Source of the DNA: Blastobasis lacticolella
Taxonomy: Eukaryota > Arthropoda > Insecta > Lepidoptera > Blastobasidae
Reading direction: 5' to 3'
DNA length: 64,000 nt
NCBI GenBank assembly: GCA_905147135.1
Contig: LR990044.1
Location: 21,397,622-21,461,621 of the forward strand
Under the pieces are notes generated by a model. It was not told the origin of the DNA. It saw only the letters and a program-made list of their open reading frames with translations, and made no database searches. A program made the translations under genes and the position numbers. Shown here piece after piece: positions 37,301-44,220 of the stretch (positions are counted from its first letter, which is position 1; each line of letters begins with the position of its first letter).

Positions 37301-39745
37301 GCTTGTGAGTTGCTCGCCAACTCTGCTAACGAAGGCGAACTTTGCTCTAGCGATAGCTCTCTTGCTATTCCTCGAGGCAGCATTTAACTTCCGCTTTGCA
37401 TCAGCAATATTCGGATCCCGATTGAGACGAGCAGTGATCCAAGCTTCGTACGCAGATTGCTTCGCTCGTCGAGCCTCTCTGTATGGCCGATTAAACCACG
37501 GTCGTCTCCGTGACCCAGCAGCCACTAGCGGGTTAGGAATGAAGCAGTCCATACCCGCTAAGATGGTCTCGGCGACTGCAGTGGCACAGGTATCAAGATC
37601 ATCCGATGCAAAGCAGAGCTGCCTCCATGGGTACGACGCGTGAAATTCACGCAATCCATCCCAGTCTGCTGACTTATAGTGCCAGACACAACGCCATCCA
37701 GTGGGCCCGGGAGAGTCGGATAGTGTACAAGGGATGGGGTGACGATTCTATTTCATATGGACATGGGCTATGAGGGCTATCGCACGTTCGTAATTCGATT
37801 AGATGGCGCTACTGGCGAGTGAAGTCTGTTGTCAAAATCAAAATACCTCAGGTTATTGGCCAGAAAATGTTTTATTTCAGCTAATAGAAAGGCAGTATTT
37901 TGACAGTGACAAGACCTTACTCGACAGTGGCGTCCACTGGTGAGCAGTGCACAAAAACCCTAATTAGGCATAAACCATCACTACCACCATGGTCCTGCCC
38001 TACCGGTTCAAAGAATCAGTTAAATTTTGTTGCATGATTTTTCGTATTTCCGAAACGTCCTCTTTTGGTATTGTTAATGTGATTGAAATAATATTTTGAT
38101 TTTTCATGCCGAAAATAAAAATTGAAAACCGTTCGAATCGAGGTGAGCGATTCAAAAATAGAGCCTCAGAGCCTTAGTAGAGGTATGTGTAAAAATAAAT
38201 TATTATCTATTATTATTATTATTTATTATTTAACATTTATTGACACAATAAATAGTATACCAAATAGACATACAGAAAAAAATCACAATCACAAAAAAAA
38301 ATTCACAACCTCTAAAATACCACCCGCACATTCGATACTGTGCTAGACATTACAACAACTACACACCTTACGCATTCTCCAGGAAGCACGTCTGCCACCG
38401 CTGGGCGGGCGGCTCGCACACGGCGCTGCGCCGGCGGCGCGCGCAGCCGCTGCCATCCGTCGCGGCCGCGCGCGAGCGCCGCTACCGGGCCGCCGGGGAC
38501 GACGGACAGGTTATACACACATAGATAACGTCACGCCTTTCCCCTTCAGTCTGGGTCCACGGATACTAGGATCCGTGTCCGTAGCATGTGGGCCAGGAGT
38601 CCGCACAGGCTCAGTTAAACCTTAACTGTGAATGGTGGCTCTGTCTCGTGGTTGGACGCGGTCCGGCTCTACCTAGCAGTGCCGGATCTGCCACCGCTGG
38701 GCGGTGAAAAAGAACTACTTACTGCTTTTGCTACTAAAATGACTGTGAAAATAAGCACTTCAGCTGTCACATCATAGGATGGTAGCGCCCTCAAAAATTT
38801 TCACGACTCTCTTGACATCCGTCTGTCTGACTTTGTCGGGTACGGCCTGGCTCTGCCTGGCATTGTCGAGAGCGGTTTGACTGTGACTGGCATTCTCGGG
38901 CGCAGTACGGTTCTCCTTGACATTGTTGGTATTTGTCTGGCTCTGCCTAGCGTTTTTGGGCGCGGTCCGGCTCTGTTTGGTATTGTCCAAACGATTCGTC
39001 TGTACCGTTCGTCGTCGTTATCGCCGTGGTGTTGATCTGCTCCGGCTCTAGGGCGGCCTGTGTATTTCCTTCTTACTTTCCTATCACTGTCCCATTTGAC
39101 GATTGAAAAAGATATTACAAAATAAATTTTAATTTTATTTTTGATTTGACATGATTCTTGGTCGCAGGTGTACCATCTTTCCGAGCCGCTGCAGCCGTGC
39201 GAGGCGTGCATCCCAAAGGAGCCCGACTACGACGAAGAGGAGCCAGGAGATGTGGAAGGTAACCAACATCAAATGAAAAAAAAAAAATACCGTGAAGAGT
39301 TCTCCAGGGACTGTTCAACTAGTCTCAGTGTCCCCGACGGAAGACCTTGGTCAACCTTGGATGTTGGTGGATAAAGTCAAATGGCTCCAAGTACAAATCA
39401 ATAATTCTTAAGTATGATCTAAATCAAGTACAGTCAGTCATTCTCGAGAAAGATCTGAATTCTTAAACATGCTGTTGTTATGGCTCAGAATGTAGCCATA
39501 TTGATATAGGTGTAGTCGAAGTAAAAGTCAATCATTCTCAACTATGATCTACTAACATTGAATCATTGAGTAAAAATATATGTTAACTCTTTAGTCTAAA
39601 TTTGTTTTTTTTTGGCCTAGCCGTGGAAGTTGAGGAGGAGTCCTCGTCCGAGGGCAACGTGGACGTCGGCCCGCGGATGCGGCTGCACACCTTCAGTCCC
39701 GGGAAGCTGTTGCGGAAGACCATCATATCCAAGTACGACATTTAG
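19088..39745 (+). CDS. DUF4795/QRICH2-like coiled-coil protein (18 coding exons, 796 aa)
   Basis: Exons are 19088-19327, 21382-21516, 22546-22597, 22992-23073, 23646-23787, 24762-24932, 25646-25911, 27150-27256, 27680-27792, 28279-28375, 28912-29024, 29631-29708, 30540-30662, 31270-31413, 35700-35884, 38383-38509, 39168-39258 and 39621-39745. They total 2391 nt, all phases agree, all introns are GT-AG, and the stop is TAG. Residues about 55-125 (LLVTIEDIINNAFNIGF, then NFSKIQSVLMIL) resemble the N-terminal motif of QRICH2/C16orf96 proteins. Residues about 360-620 are charged, heptad-like helices. The C-terminal part has paired cysteines (CAAC), then KHVCHRWAGGSHT, as in DUF4795. Vertebrate QRICH2 is a sperm-flagellum protein, so an axonemal role is an inference. 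The start ATG lies 9 nt after a TTTCAG, so a further upstream exon (coding or UTR) cannot be excluded. Assignment is from motif memory, without a search. Confidence 0.82.
19365..19620 (-). repeat. Dispersed repeat C copy, inverted
   Basis: AGCCCACTGCAGGACTTTGG, GGGCCTCTCCCACAAAAGGG and GGCGGGTTGGAGATCGCAGT, ending near GACACCCACGACTATTGGG. Confidence 0.7.
19900..20660 (-). mobile_element. LINE 3' fragment, minus strand
   Basis: On the minus strand, 20655-20580 reads VYNKLPANVRDATSIATFKS and ends LTKNWL, a typical LINE ORF2 C-terminus. It is followed by an AT-rich 3' UTR ending in the ATTCAGATTCAGATTCTTTA region near 19905. Confidence 0.6.
20655..20790 (-). repeat. Dispersed repeat E copy, inverted
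   Basis: GATACCCCTGGTATTGCAAA, CGCCTATAGGCTGCGGTAAC and CAGACAGGCCGTAAGCTTGT are the reverse of repeat E. Confidence 0.7.
21382..21516 (+). CDS. DUF4795-like gene exon 2
   Basis: Codes residues 81-125 (RFSVNFSKIQSVLMILSSSM and following). The VNF...L..LL pattern matches the second half of the N-terminal QRICH2-like motif. The acceptor is CCCTCGCAG and the donor GTCAGT. Confidence 0.85.
21701..21939. mobile_element. MITE with perfect 18-bp terminal inverted repeats, intron 2
   Basis: GTAGCCGTATTCACAATG at the left end is exactly inverted at the right end (CATTGTGAATACGGCTAC). If the termini start at TAG, both flanks are CAG (3-bp duplication). The interior also has TTCGAATC/GATTCG inverted words. 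No coding capacity. Confidence 0.82.
22266..22525 (+). mobile_element. SINE A copy 5, next to exon 3
   Basis: TGACGACCTGAG head with a short deletion in box A, box B GGTCCCGGGTTCGATTCTCG, body and (TTTA)n tail. It ends about 20 bp before the exon 3 acceptor. Confidence 0.85.
22546..22597 (+). CDS. DUF4795-like gene exon 3 (52 nt)
   Basis: A small exon coding the basic linker SFITKRPAERRKKPPPG plus one base. It lies just after a SINE A copy; acceptor TTTAACAG, donor GTAAGT. The phase match to exon 4 supports it. Confidence 0.75.
22992..23073 (+). CDS. DUF4795-like gene exon 4
   Basis: Codes about residues 143-170 (PPGPSVTRTGSRIRIGSIEV, then VTQEQFR). The acceptor is CTCCCTTAG and the donor GTTAGC. 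Confidence 0.8.
23646..23787 (+). CDS. DUF4795-like gene exon 5
   Basis: Codes about residues 170-217 (VLEEKIQVLTELARTPPPLP and following, to LLQNLQ), a helix followed by a Pro-rich turn. The acceptor is GTGTTCAG and the donor GTACGT. Confidence 0.88.
24100..24761 (+). repeat. Tandem decayed copies of the exon 6 start
   Basis: Three copies of an intron tail (TTCATCCAG acceptor) plus the first 60-75 nt of exon 6 begin at 24194, 24393 and 24567, before the true exon at 24762 (steps of 199, 174 and 195 bp). Copies keep GAGGCTGCC and ATCCAGCT, hit stops or drift, and lack donors. Confidence 0.9.
24762..24932 (+). CDS. DUF4795-like gene exon 6
   Basis: Codes residues 218-274 (ICSRMASAEAALIQLSELIG and following, to EEAVKIT), an amphipathic helical region. 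This is the only one of four tandem copies of the exon start that keeps a full exon and a donor (GTGCAA, a weak site). Confidence 0.85.
25440..25518 (+). repeat. Dispersed repeat F fragment
   Basis: GGCCACCTGATGGGAAGTGG and GGGTATCACCAATTCGTTGC. Confidence 0.65.
25646..25911 (+). CDS. DUF4795-like gene exon 7
   Basis: Codes about residues 275-362: an acidic Thr/Asp/Gly-rich stretch, then DMCVIDAIRDLREMYRNWKE and a Pro/Lys-rich linker ending KVTHEEMM. The acceptor is CTTCCAG and the donor GTAAGT. Confidence 0.87.
25925..26160 (-). repeat. Dispersed repeat C copy, inverted
   Basis: AGCCCATCCACTGCAGAACA, GGCCTCTCCCGCGAAAGGG and GACGGGTTGGAGATCGCAGT, then GACACCCACGAGTGCAAGGG. It follows exon 7. 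Confidence 0.7.
26165..26610. repeat. Mixed repeat D (inverted) and repeat E fragments
   Basis: Inverted repeat D pieces (GGATGGATCGATTTGGATGC; GTCCGACTTTTTCTGTCGGT) are split by an inverted repeat E piece at about 26315-26385, followed by a forward repeat E at 26500-26600. Confidence 0.55.
26636..26694. repeat. Single MITE/mariner end-like remnant
   Basis: AAATGCTAATTTCCTAGCTA and AGGACCTAA resemble the right end of the element at 44735-45016 and the mariner terminal repeat. Confidence 0.4.
27150..27256 (+). CDS. DUF4795-like gene exon 8
   Basis: Codes about residues 363-398 (QTTDRMRADVDAALQTAAED, then AFAIADSAIVIAQAV), an Ala-rich helix. GC content is much higher than in flanking introns. 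Donor GTGAGA. Confidence 0.88.
27475..27655 (-). mobile_element. RTE-type LINE C-terminal remnant, intron 8
   Basis: The minus strand gives KMLRWMCSVTRPE, then after shifts EEARLRWIGRLLRKD, the end of RTE-like retrotransposon proteins (consensus near MLRWMCG and RLRWFGHV). Several frameshifts. Confidence 0.65.
27680..27792 (+). CDS. DUF4795-like gene exon 9
   Basis: Codes about residues 399-436 (EEKMNTALGLDLRLTKLMSV and following, to KATAMQ). Acceptor TTTCATCAG, donor GTGATC. Confidence 0.87.
28279..28375 (+). CDS. DUF4795-like gene exon 10
   Basis: Codes about residues 437-468 (IDNFQEQVTLLRVELEGGLM, then EFEKFNFRSEAV). Acceptor TTGTTCCAG, donor GTTAGT. Confidence 0.87.
28412..28545 (+). 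repeat. Dispersed repeat H copy
   Basis: CATATCAGCCGAAAGACGCC, GGGCAAAGGCCTCCTCCAGA and GCCGGCCTTGTGCCTTCTGC. Confidence 0.65.
28556..28778 (+). repeat. Dispersed repeat D copy, intron 10
   Basis: CTCAAATATTTTCTAAACGA, AAATCGGTCTATCCGTTCGG, then GACATACACCTACACAGATC and CACCCCTCTTTTTTTGTCGA. Confidence 0.68.
28912..29024 (+). CDS. DUF4795-like gene exon 11
   Basis: Codes about residues 469-506 (VLELKERYEAAVQDLENTVL, then EHMKLSQRQERVQREVK), a clear coiled coil. The acceptor GTCCACAG lacks a long pyrimidine tract but is the only one that fits the phase. Donor GTAAGG. Confidence 0.82.
29631..29708 (+). CDS. DUF4795-like gene exon 12
   Basis: Codes residues 507-532 (DLAEAIEHLRDQKADREEVT, then DGLRDK), coiled coil, phase 0 at both ends. 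The donor GTATTA is followed by the E-box minisatellite intron. Confidence 0.86.
30000..30528 (+). repeat. 27-bp minisatellite with E-box CACGTG in almost every unit
   Basis: About 20 tandem units of CATCCATCCTTGCACTATCC plus ACGTGAC. I count 18 exact CACGTG; the first unit has CATATG and the last CACATG. The unit is a multiple of three without stops, so several frames are open on both strands, but it lies inside intron 12. Confidence 0.95.
30540..30662 (+). CDS. DUF4795-like gene exon 13
   Basis: Codes residues 533-573 (ANVAQLIRMVREAVFEDVRV and following, to DSVWM). The acceptor CGCTCCCAG lies about 10 nt after the end of the 27-bp array, and the array happens to be open in the same frame. 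Confidence 0.87.
30711..31027 (+). mobile_element. SINE B copy, near full length, intron 13
   Basis: GCGCCGGTGGCCGAGCGGTT, GAGAGGTACCGGGTTTGAAT, CTGGCCAGGTTCTCCTGATA, CACAGTAATTACCTGGTCTG and GGGCCCTCGTGCGCGACACC in order: head, middle and tail. Used here as the reference for family B. Confidence 0.85.
31270..31413 (+). CDS. DUF4795-like gene exon 14
   Basis: Codes residues 574-621 (EAVNDFSIVTTHKAAVTDLM and following, to ARVLGEPK), a basic helix. Acceptor CCACTACAG, donor GTGGGT; the next intron carries the antisense LINE. Confidence 0.88.
31978..32125 (+). repeat. ATGACGA-rich simple repeat
   Basis: Irregular ATGACGACAATGATGA-type trinucleotide-rich sequence following GGCCTATGTCCAGTAATGGA, itself a piece of a dispersed repeat. 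Confidence 0.85.
32600..32825 (+). repeat. CCTACC/CTTACC simple repeat within LINE copy 1 3' region
   Basis: An irregular TACCCTACC-type low-complexity stretch with no coding meaning. Confidence 0.85.
33308..35560 (-). pseudogene. Broken LINE ORF2 (endonuclease/reverse transcriptase)
   Basis: Three adjoining minus-strand open segments (about 35560-34515, 34512-33907 and 33871-33308) together cover the same protein as the 964-aa ORF at 59603-62497, from about its residue 120 onward. At least two frame disruptions and loss of the first part of the endonuclease make it dead. Confidence 0.88.
35569..35672 (+). repeat. CATCCG hexanucleotide array before exon 15
   Basis: Tandem GCATCCGCATCC, then CATCCTCAT variants and CTCCTCCTC, running into the exon 15 pyrimidine tract; it abuts the truncated LINE. 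Confidence 0.9.
35700..35884 (+). CDS. DUF4795-like gene exon 15
   Basis: Codes about residues 622-682: AALITRKLDAACAACAVP with the paired-cysteine motif, an Ala/Arg-rich stretch, then TELCLKDLIENDPDELR. Very GC-rich. The donor is GTGGGT; a second donor at 35981 would extend the exon by exactly 96 nt without a stop. Confidence 0.85.
35885..36262 (+). repeat. 94-bp tandem copies of the exon 15 end with donor
   Basis: Four copies of the last part of exon 15 (CACCATCGAGCTGTGCAATA through GAGCTCAG) start at 35925, 36019, 36113 and 36207, period 94. Each is a 56-nt block between an AG and a GT (donors GTATGT or GTCAGT). Confidence 0.92.
36480..36615 (+). repeat. Dispersed repeat E copy
   Basis: ACTACAAAGGTGGCAAACAA, CACCGCAGCCTATAGACGTT and ATACCAGGGGCATCACCCAC. 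Confidence 0.72.
36769..37740 (-). mobile_element. LINE fragment with internal deletion (RT core lost)
   Basis: The minus strand 37654-37064 encodes the pre-RT region of a lepidopteran LINE (RRPWFNRPYREARRAKQSAY; ASNSTLNDGDADPP). 37103-36890 gives VRRALLSLDVRKSSGPDGIP and GIVPSSWKTAHV. Then it jumps in another frame to FLPRTLRLWNELPAG, the C-terminal part. The catalytic RT core is missing. Confidence 0.75.
37740..38382. other. Intron 15 remainder
   Basis: No gene or clear element. An AT-rich (TTA)n stretch lies near 38210-38235. Confidence 0.45.
38383..38509 (+). CDS. DUF4795-like gene exon 16
   Basis: Codes about residues 683-725, starting KHVCHRWAGGSHTALRRRR. The Cys-His and GGSHT motif is the most recognisable DUF4795 feature here. 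Acceptor CATTCTCCAG, donor GTTATA. Confidence 0.86.
38640..39000 (+). repeat. 30-bp minisatellite, diverged block (intron 16)
   Basis: Units like GGTCCGGCTCTGCCTGGCAT followed by TGTTGGACGC, more diverged than the block at 40320-40975. Its left edge includes TCTGCCACCGCTGGGCGG, identical to the start of exon 16. Confidence 0.8.
39168..39258 (+). CDS. DUF4795-like gene exon 17
   Basis: Codes about residues 726-755 (VYHLSEPLQPCEACIPKEPD and following, to GDVE), with a second CxxC and an acidic tail. Acceptor GGTCGCAG, donor GTAACC. Confidence 0.86.
39621..39745 (+). CDS. DUF4795-like gene exon 18 (terminal)
   Basis: Codes about residues 756-796, acidic then basic, ending LLRKTIISKYDI, with TAG at 39743-39745. 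The acceptor GGCCTAG follows a poly-T tract. The first clear AATAAA motifs downstream are near 41150. Confidence 0.86.
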
Positions 39746-40319
39746 ACGGGTAAGGTATAGTTTGATTTTAAAGGTTTTAAGATTTTCTTTGTTACTTAAA
39801 TCGGGTTTGTCACTTTCGCTGTGAAGGGGTAAGATAGCCGCCAATATTGACAAGCGAAGATGGTGAAGGTGGAAAAGGGTAATTACCCACCTGGCCGGGT
39901 GTTGTGACCAGGGGACCAAAGGTCCAACAGCTGATCGTCAGAAGTAGTAATTATGTCGCGGAAGTTGTAGTTCTCTAGCGCAATGTATAACGGTCAGGGC
40001 CATCTATGTGCGGATGCTTGCCAACATCGTGTTCGTGTACTCGTAATGTGAGTATGATTGAGTTTCCCTACTGGAGTGGATGTCGTTACAGTCGGCACTA
40101 CTACTTGTGATTATGAAGCTTGCAACTGCGTCGGACTGTCGAGGTAAAAATAATCAAAACTGTCGTGACAGACCCAATTTTGACAATGTACGTGAAATTT
40201 GACTTTGTTTTTGCAGGTGGGTAGAGATGGCAGTTTTTGAAAATACTCAACAGAGAATGGTGAACAACAAGAAACAGCAAGGTGTTAGAATTTAATTGAC
40301 AAATTGTGTTCAAGTATGT

Positions 40320-40975
40320 ACTGTCTGGCATTGTTGGTCGCGGTCCGGCTCTGCCTAGTATGGTATGTTTTTTTTAATACGACAGACACAGACAAGCCTG
40401 ATGGAAAGTGTTGGTCGGGGCCTGACTCTTTCGGGCATTGTTGGACGCGGTCTGGATCTGCCTAGCATTATTGGACGCGGCCCGACTCTGACCAACATTG
40501 TTGGTCGCGGTCCTGCTCTTTTTTGACATTGTTAGTCGCAGTCCGGCTCAGCCTGACATTATTGGTTACGGCCCGGTTCTGCTTGGCATTGTTGGACGCG
40601 ATCCGCCACTGCCTTACATTGATGGACGCGGTCCAGCTGGGCCTGGAAATTGTAAGACGCGGTCTGGCTCTGCCTGGCTTTGTCAGAAGGGTTTGGCTCT
40701 CTCTCTCTGGGATTGTTGGACGCGGTCCGGCTCTACCTGGCATTGTTGGACGCGTTCCGGCCCTGCCTGGCATTGTTAGACGGGGTCCGGCTCTGCCTGG
40801 GTTTGTTGGTCGCTGTCCAGCCCTGCCTGACATTGTTGGGCGCCGTCCGGCCCTGCCTGGCATTATTGGACGAGTTCTGGCCCTGCTTGGCATTGTTAGA
40901 CGGGGTCTGGCTCTGTTTGACATTGTTGGCTCTACTTGGCATTGTCGGACGTGGTCTAAAGCCTGGCGTTGTTGG
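40320..40975 (+). repeat. 30-bp minisatellite downstream of the DUF4795-like gene
   Basis: About 20 units of TGCCTGGCATTGTTGGACGC plus GGTCCGGCTC. Being 10 codons long and nearly stop-free, it leaves long open frames on both strands (for example 40523-40993 plus, 40998-40468 minus) that are artefacts of the array. Confidence 0.93.
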
Positions 40976-42238
40976 ATATGGATATATCCATAATACATTA
41001 TTGTTCTTTTTTTACACAGGTATTTCTGTACGGTTTGGTGGTGCTGGTGATAAAACGCTGTGATGTTACTTATGTGATTAAGTGGTTTTAAGCACTTTTA
41101 TTCCTACTTATTTCTTACTGAGAATAACTTGTTTGTGTTTTAGATAAATAAATATTTAAATCCTCTATGTCCAAGGCAACTTACATATAGCATTGTCTTT
41201 GCCTTATTTAGTACCGACTACAATCATGTTAGTAAAAATTATTAGACTTTTCTTAGACTTAAATTAATATTTTTAATATTATATTAATATAAAATTTTGT
41301 TCCATGATCGGCTTACCGTAATGGGTGAGTTTATTTATTACCTACAGATTTACTTAATATGTATTCTCTTTGACCTGTTTAAGTTTTACTTATAATAAAT
41401 TAATAATTTCAATATATGCGCTTTATTATTTTTAAACTTATTTATTATTAATAATAATATTGTTCCTGTCTTGGCAATGGCGTGCCTTGATCATTCGGTC
41501 AACTACTGGCATAAACTTTTCTATGTCTTTAGATTGTAACAAATATGTTTATTTAAAGCATTGCTTAATGCATACAGTTATTGCTTTGACCTTTTACAAG
41601 TTAGTTTTGACCGAAAGGTCAATGACCGCTAGTGCCAGTCCATTTAGCACGAACTATAGGCCATCGTGCGCCCACACAGTGTCACCAGCCACTGCTAAGA
41701 ATATCAATATGTTGTGGCTAAGGCTAAAGTCTAGCCCAAGCCACGGCACACGGCTAGCTACTGCAAAAGGCGGAAGTCAGAAATACCGGCCGGATAGTTT
41801 TCGAATGTCTAACGTAACTGTTACTTGGCTTGGGACTGCGCGGCAATCATGATCACTTTTGATTTACTATTTGATCTGAGATCAAGAAAAAAAGGGTATA
41901 AAATTATAATATAATACTTAATACTGAGACGGCTCAAAATATAGAAATAACAGAAAGTCCACTCCTGTCGTCCTCGGAAATTATTACGGACTGTACAGAT
42001 TCTGGATTTTGAAAAGAATAGGTTAGGTTGTAAAAGAAAGGTGATGAATGTGAATGTGGATGGATATTTCAGTAGAGGCTGACCTTAGAAAAGATGGATG
42101 GACTGTGCGGTTGCTTAACAAGCTGTTTTCGGTTTTCCATAACAGCTTCAGACATTACCCTTTACTAGGGGTAAAATTTACTTTAGGAGTTTTAAAAATC
42201 TTTTACATTTTTACACCTAATATGTAACCTAATAACCA
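40976..42238. other. Intergenic sequence without recognised gene
   Basis: AT-rich, then a more complex stretch at 41460-41880 containing GACCGAAAGGTCAATG-type inverted words. An open frame at 41460-41852 has no recognisable protein. AATAAA-like motifs near 41150 may end the DUF4795-like transcript. Confidence 0.4.
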
Positions 42239-42240
42239 TT

Positions 42241-42277
42241 TGGGACTCTATTCCCAAGTACAGGTAATAGAGTCCCA
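42241..42277. repeat. Perfect 12-bp stem hairpin
   Basis: TGGGACTCTATT and AATAGAGTCCCA are exact inverse complements around a 13-nt loop. Confidence 0.8.
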
Positions 42278-42520
42278 AGAGTTCTTATCATGATAAATAC
42301 AACGAGCGTAAAATACGATAGTTATATTGTAATATTCATGGGTTCCTATGGCCATCTTTCATCTCAATGATCACATCAGCTCTCTGACACCAAACCAACC
42401 AACCAACCAACCATGTAACAAGTTACATGTGAAGTTAGGCTCCCGAGACTTCGCCCAGTCTCTGCATCCGTAGCGGAAGACCTTGGTCAACCTCGTTTCG
42501 CCAACGAACTATTATTATTA

Positions 42521-43798
42521 GGTCTTTACCTATGAAATTGCCGTTCTGCAATACTGGCCATTTCAAATCAAAATATTTTTTGTTTGGCTAAGAATTCTAA
42601 TTTAAAATTAATTTTATTTTAAAAACATGGAATTCTTTTTCCAAAAGTAGTCATTTGTTTATTGATTAGTGTAACATTTTCATCGCATGTCAATCTTTTT
42701 CGTCATGGATACGTTAAAAATTCGAGTAATTATGGAATATGAGTACCGTCGTGACGGCAACGCGGCACAAGCGGCACGCAACATCAACGACGTTTACGGA
42801 GCTAACACTACAAACCAACGCACCACCTGTTATTGGTTTGCTCGCTTCCGTTCTGGAAATTTCGACCTGAAAAATGAACCTCGCGGTCGTCCGAAGACTT
42901 TGGTCGACAATGACGAATTAAAGGCGATTGTAGAAGCTGATGATACACAATCTACGGCTGAATTAGCAGCAGCTTTCGACGTTAGCGTCAAAACAATATT
43001 GGTCCATTTGCGTCAAATTGGCAAGGTAAAAAAGCTTGACAAATGGGTGCCTCACGAACTCAATGAGCGCCAGCGCGAAGTACGCGTCGAGACGTGCCTT
43101 GCACTGCTCAACAGACACACAAATGAAGGAATTTTGAACCGCATTATTACCTGCGATGAAAAATGGATTCTGTTTGATAACCGCAAGCGCTCAGCAAGTT
43201 GGTTGGATCCTGGTTCAGCACCTAAACAATGCCCTAAACGAAAACTTACCCCTAGGAAAGTGATGGTCACTATTTGGTGGTCTTGCGCTGGTGTGATTCA
43301 TCACAGCTTCTTACCCAACGGGGTAAGCATTACTGCAGATGTGTACTGTGAAGAACTGAACACAATGATGCAGAAGCTGGCACATCTCCAACCAGCATTA
43401 GTCAATCGCTCGTCTCCGCTGCTCCTGCACGACAACGCGCGACCTCATACTGCACAGCAGACGGTCTCCAAGTTGCAAGAACTGGGGTTGGAAGCTCTCC
43501 GTCATCCGCCCTACTCACCAGACCTTGCGCCTACAGACTACTACTTTTTCCAGAATTTGGATAACTTCTTGGCGGGAAAAAAATTCAATACCCGAGAGGC
43601 AGTACAAAATGCCTTTGAAGAATTTGTTGCCACCCGTCCAGCTGATTTCTTTAAGAAGGGCATCAATAAACTGCCACTGCGTTGGAAAAGATGCATTGAC
43701 TGCATGGGTGATTACTTCGATTAATACAAATACAAAATACATGAAAAAAATTCGTTTGAATTTATTCATACAAAACGGCAATTTCATAGGTAAAGACC
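42521..43798 (+). mobile_element. Full-length mariner transposon
   Basis: Terminal inverted repeats GGTCTTTACCTATGAAATTG and its inverse enclose an intact transposase; TA duplications sit at 42519-42520 and 43799-43800 within (TTA)n flanks. Length 1278 bp. Ends and coding frame are complete, so it may be young or recently active. Confidence 0.95.
42687..43724 (+). CDS. Mariner transposase
   Basis: A 345-residue frame; the more likely start is the internal Met at 42705 (MDTLKIRVIMEYE), giving 339 aa, the usual mariner size. The N-terminal half has two helix-turn-helix-like segments (about 10-60 and 90-115) and the RGRPKT linker. The catalytic triad is visible as D157 (ITCDEKW), D249 (LHDNARPH) and D284 (YSPDLAPTDY), that is D,D(34)D, numbered from 42687; WVPHEL is present at about 121-126. 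It catalyses cut-and-paste transposition at TA sites. No stops or frameshifts. It lies between two host genes and is unrelated to them. Confidence 0.95.
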   Translation: MSIFFVMDTLKIRVIMEYEYRRDGNAAQAARNINDVYGANTTNQRTTCYWFARFRSGNFDLKNEPRGRPKTLVDNDELKAIVEADDTQSTAELAAAFDVSVKTILVHLRQIGKVKKLDKWVPHELNERQREVRVETCLALLNRHTNEGILNRIITCDEKWILFDNRKRSASWLDPGSAPKQCPKRKLTPRKVMVTIWWSCAGVIHHSFLPNGVSITADVYCEELNTMMQKLAHLQPALVNRSSPLLLHDNARPHTAQQTVSKLQELGLEALRHPPYSPDLAPTDYYFFQNLDNFLAGKKFNTREAVQNAFEEFVATRPADFFKKGINKLPLRWKRCIDCMGDYFD

Positions 43799-43799
43799 T

Positions 43800-44220
43800 A
43801 TTATTATTAATTTTGTCTTTGCCTATCTCTTGAGTGAATAGGCTGTTCCTAGACAGGCATGCTCTATCTTCAACCGCATCACCCGGTGAGATGCCAAATG
43901 CAAATGCAGGCGGCCAAATGCCTGGCTAGTCTGATGTAAAAAAGTACTTATAGGGAAAAATAAAACATAAGAAATAATGTTGAAACTTTACTCGTATAAA
44001 AATAAATAAATAATTTACATCACATCACAAGCATATTTACAACTTATACGCATATATTAAATTCTAATAAATAATAATCAATTATTACACTGGGATACGT
44101 TTAGTCGTATCTTCAAGAATTCGTCGTTGAGATAAATTCTACCTATAATACGAATAGTTCCTACGGAATTAATCTAACATTTGAATGGGTGATAATGGAA
44201 AAGTAAAGTTTTGTGAAGCA
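43800..44220. other. Intergenic sequence with a LINE-tail-like fragment
   Basis: GCTGTTCCTAGACAGGCATG and CTCTATCTTCAACCGCATCA at 43846-43900 recur at 48935-48975; the rest is AT-rich. Confidence 0.5.

Noticed and set aside
40468..41063. Repeat proteins of 127-176 residues on both strands
   Set aside because: Artefact of a 30-bp minisatellite; several frames are open at once and no start context or homology is visible.
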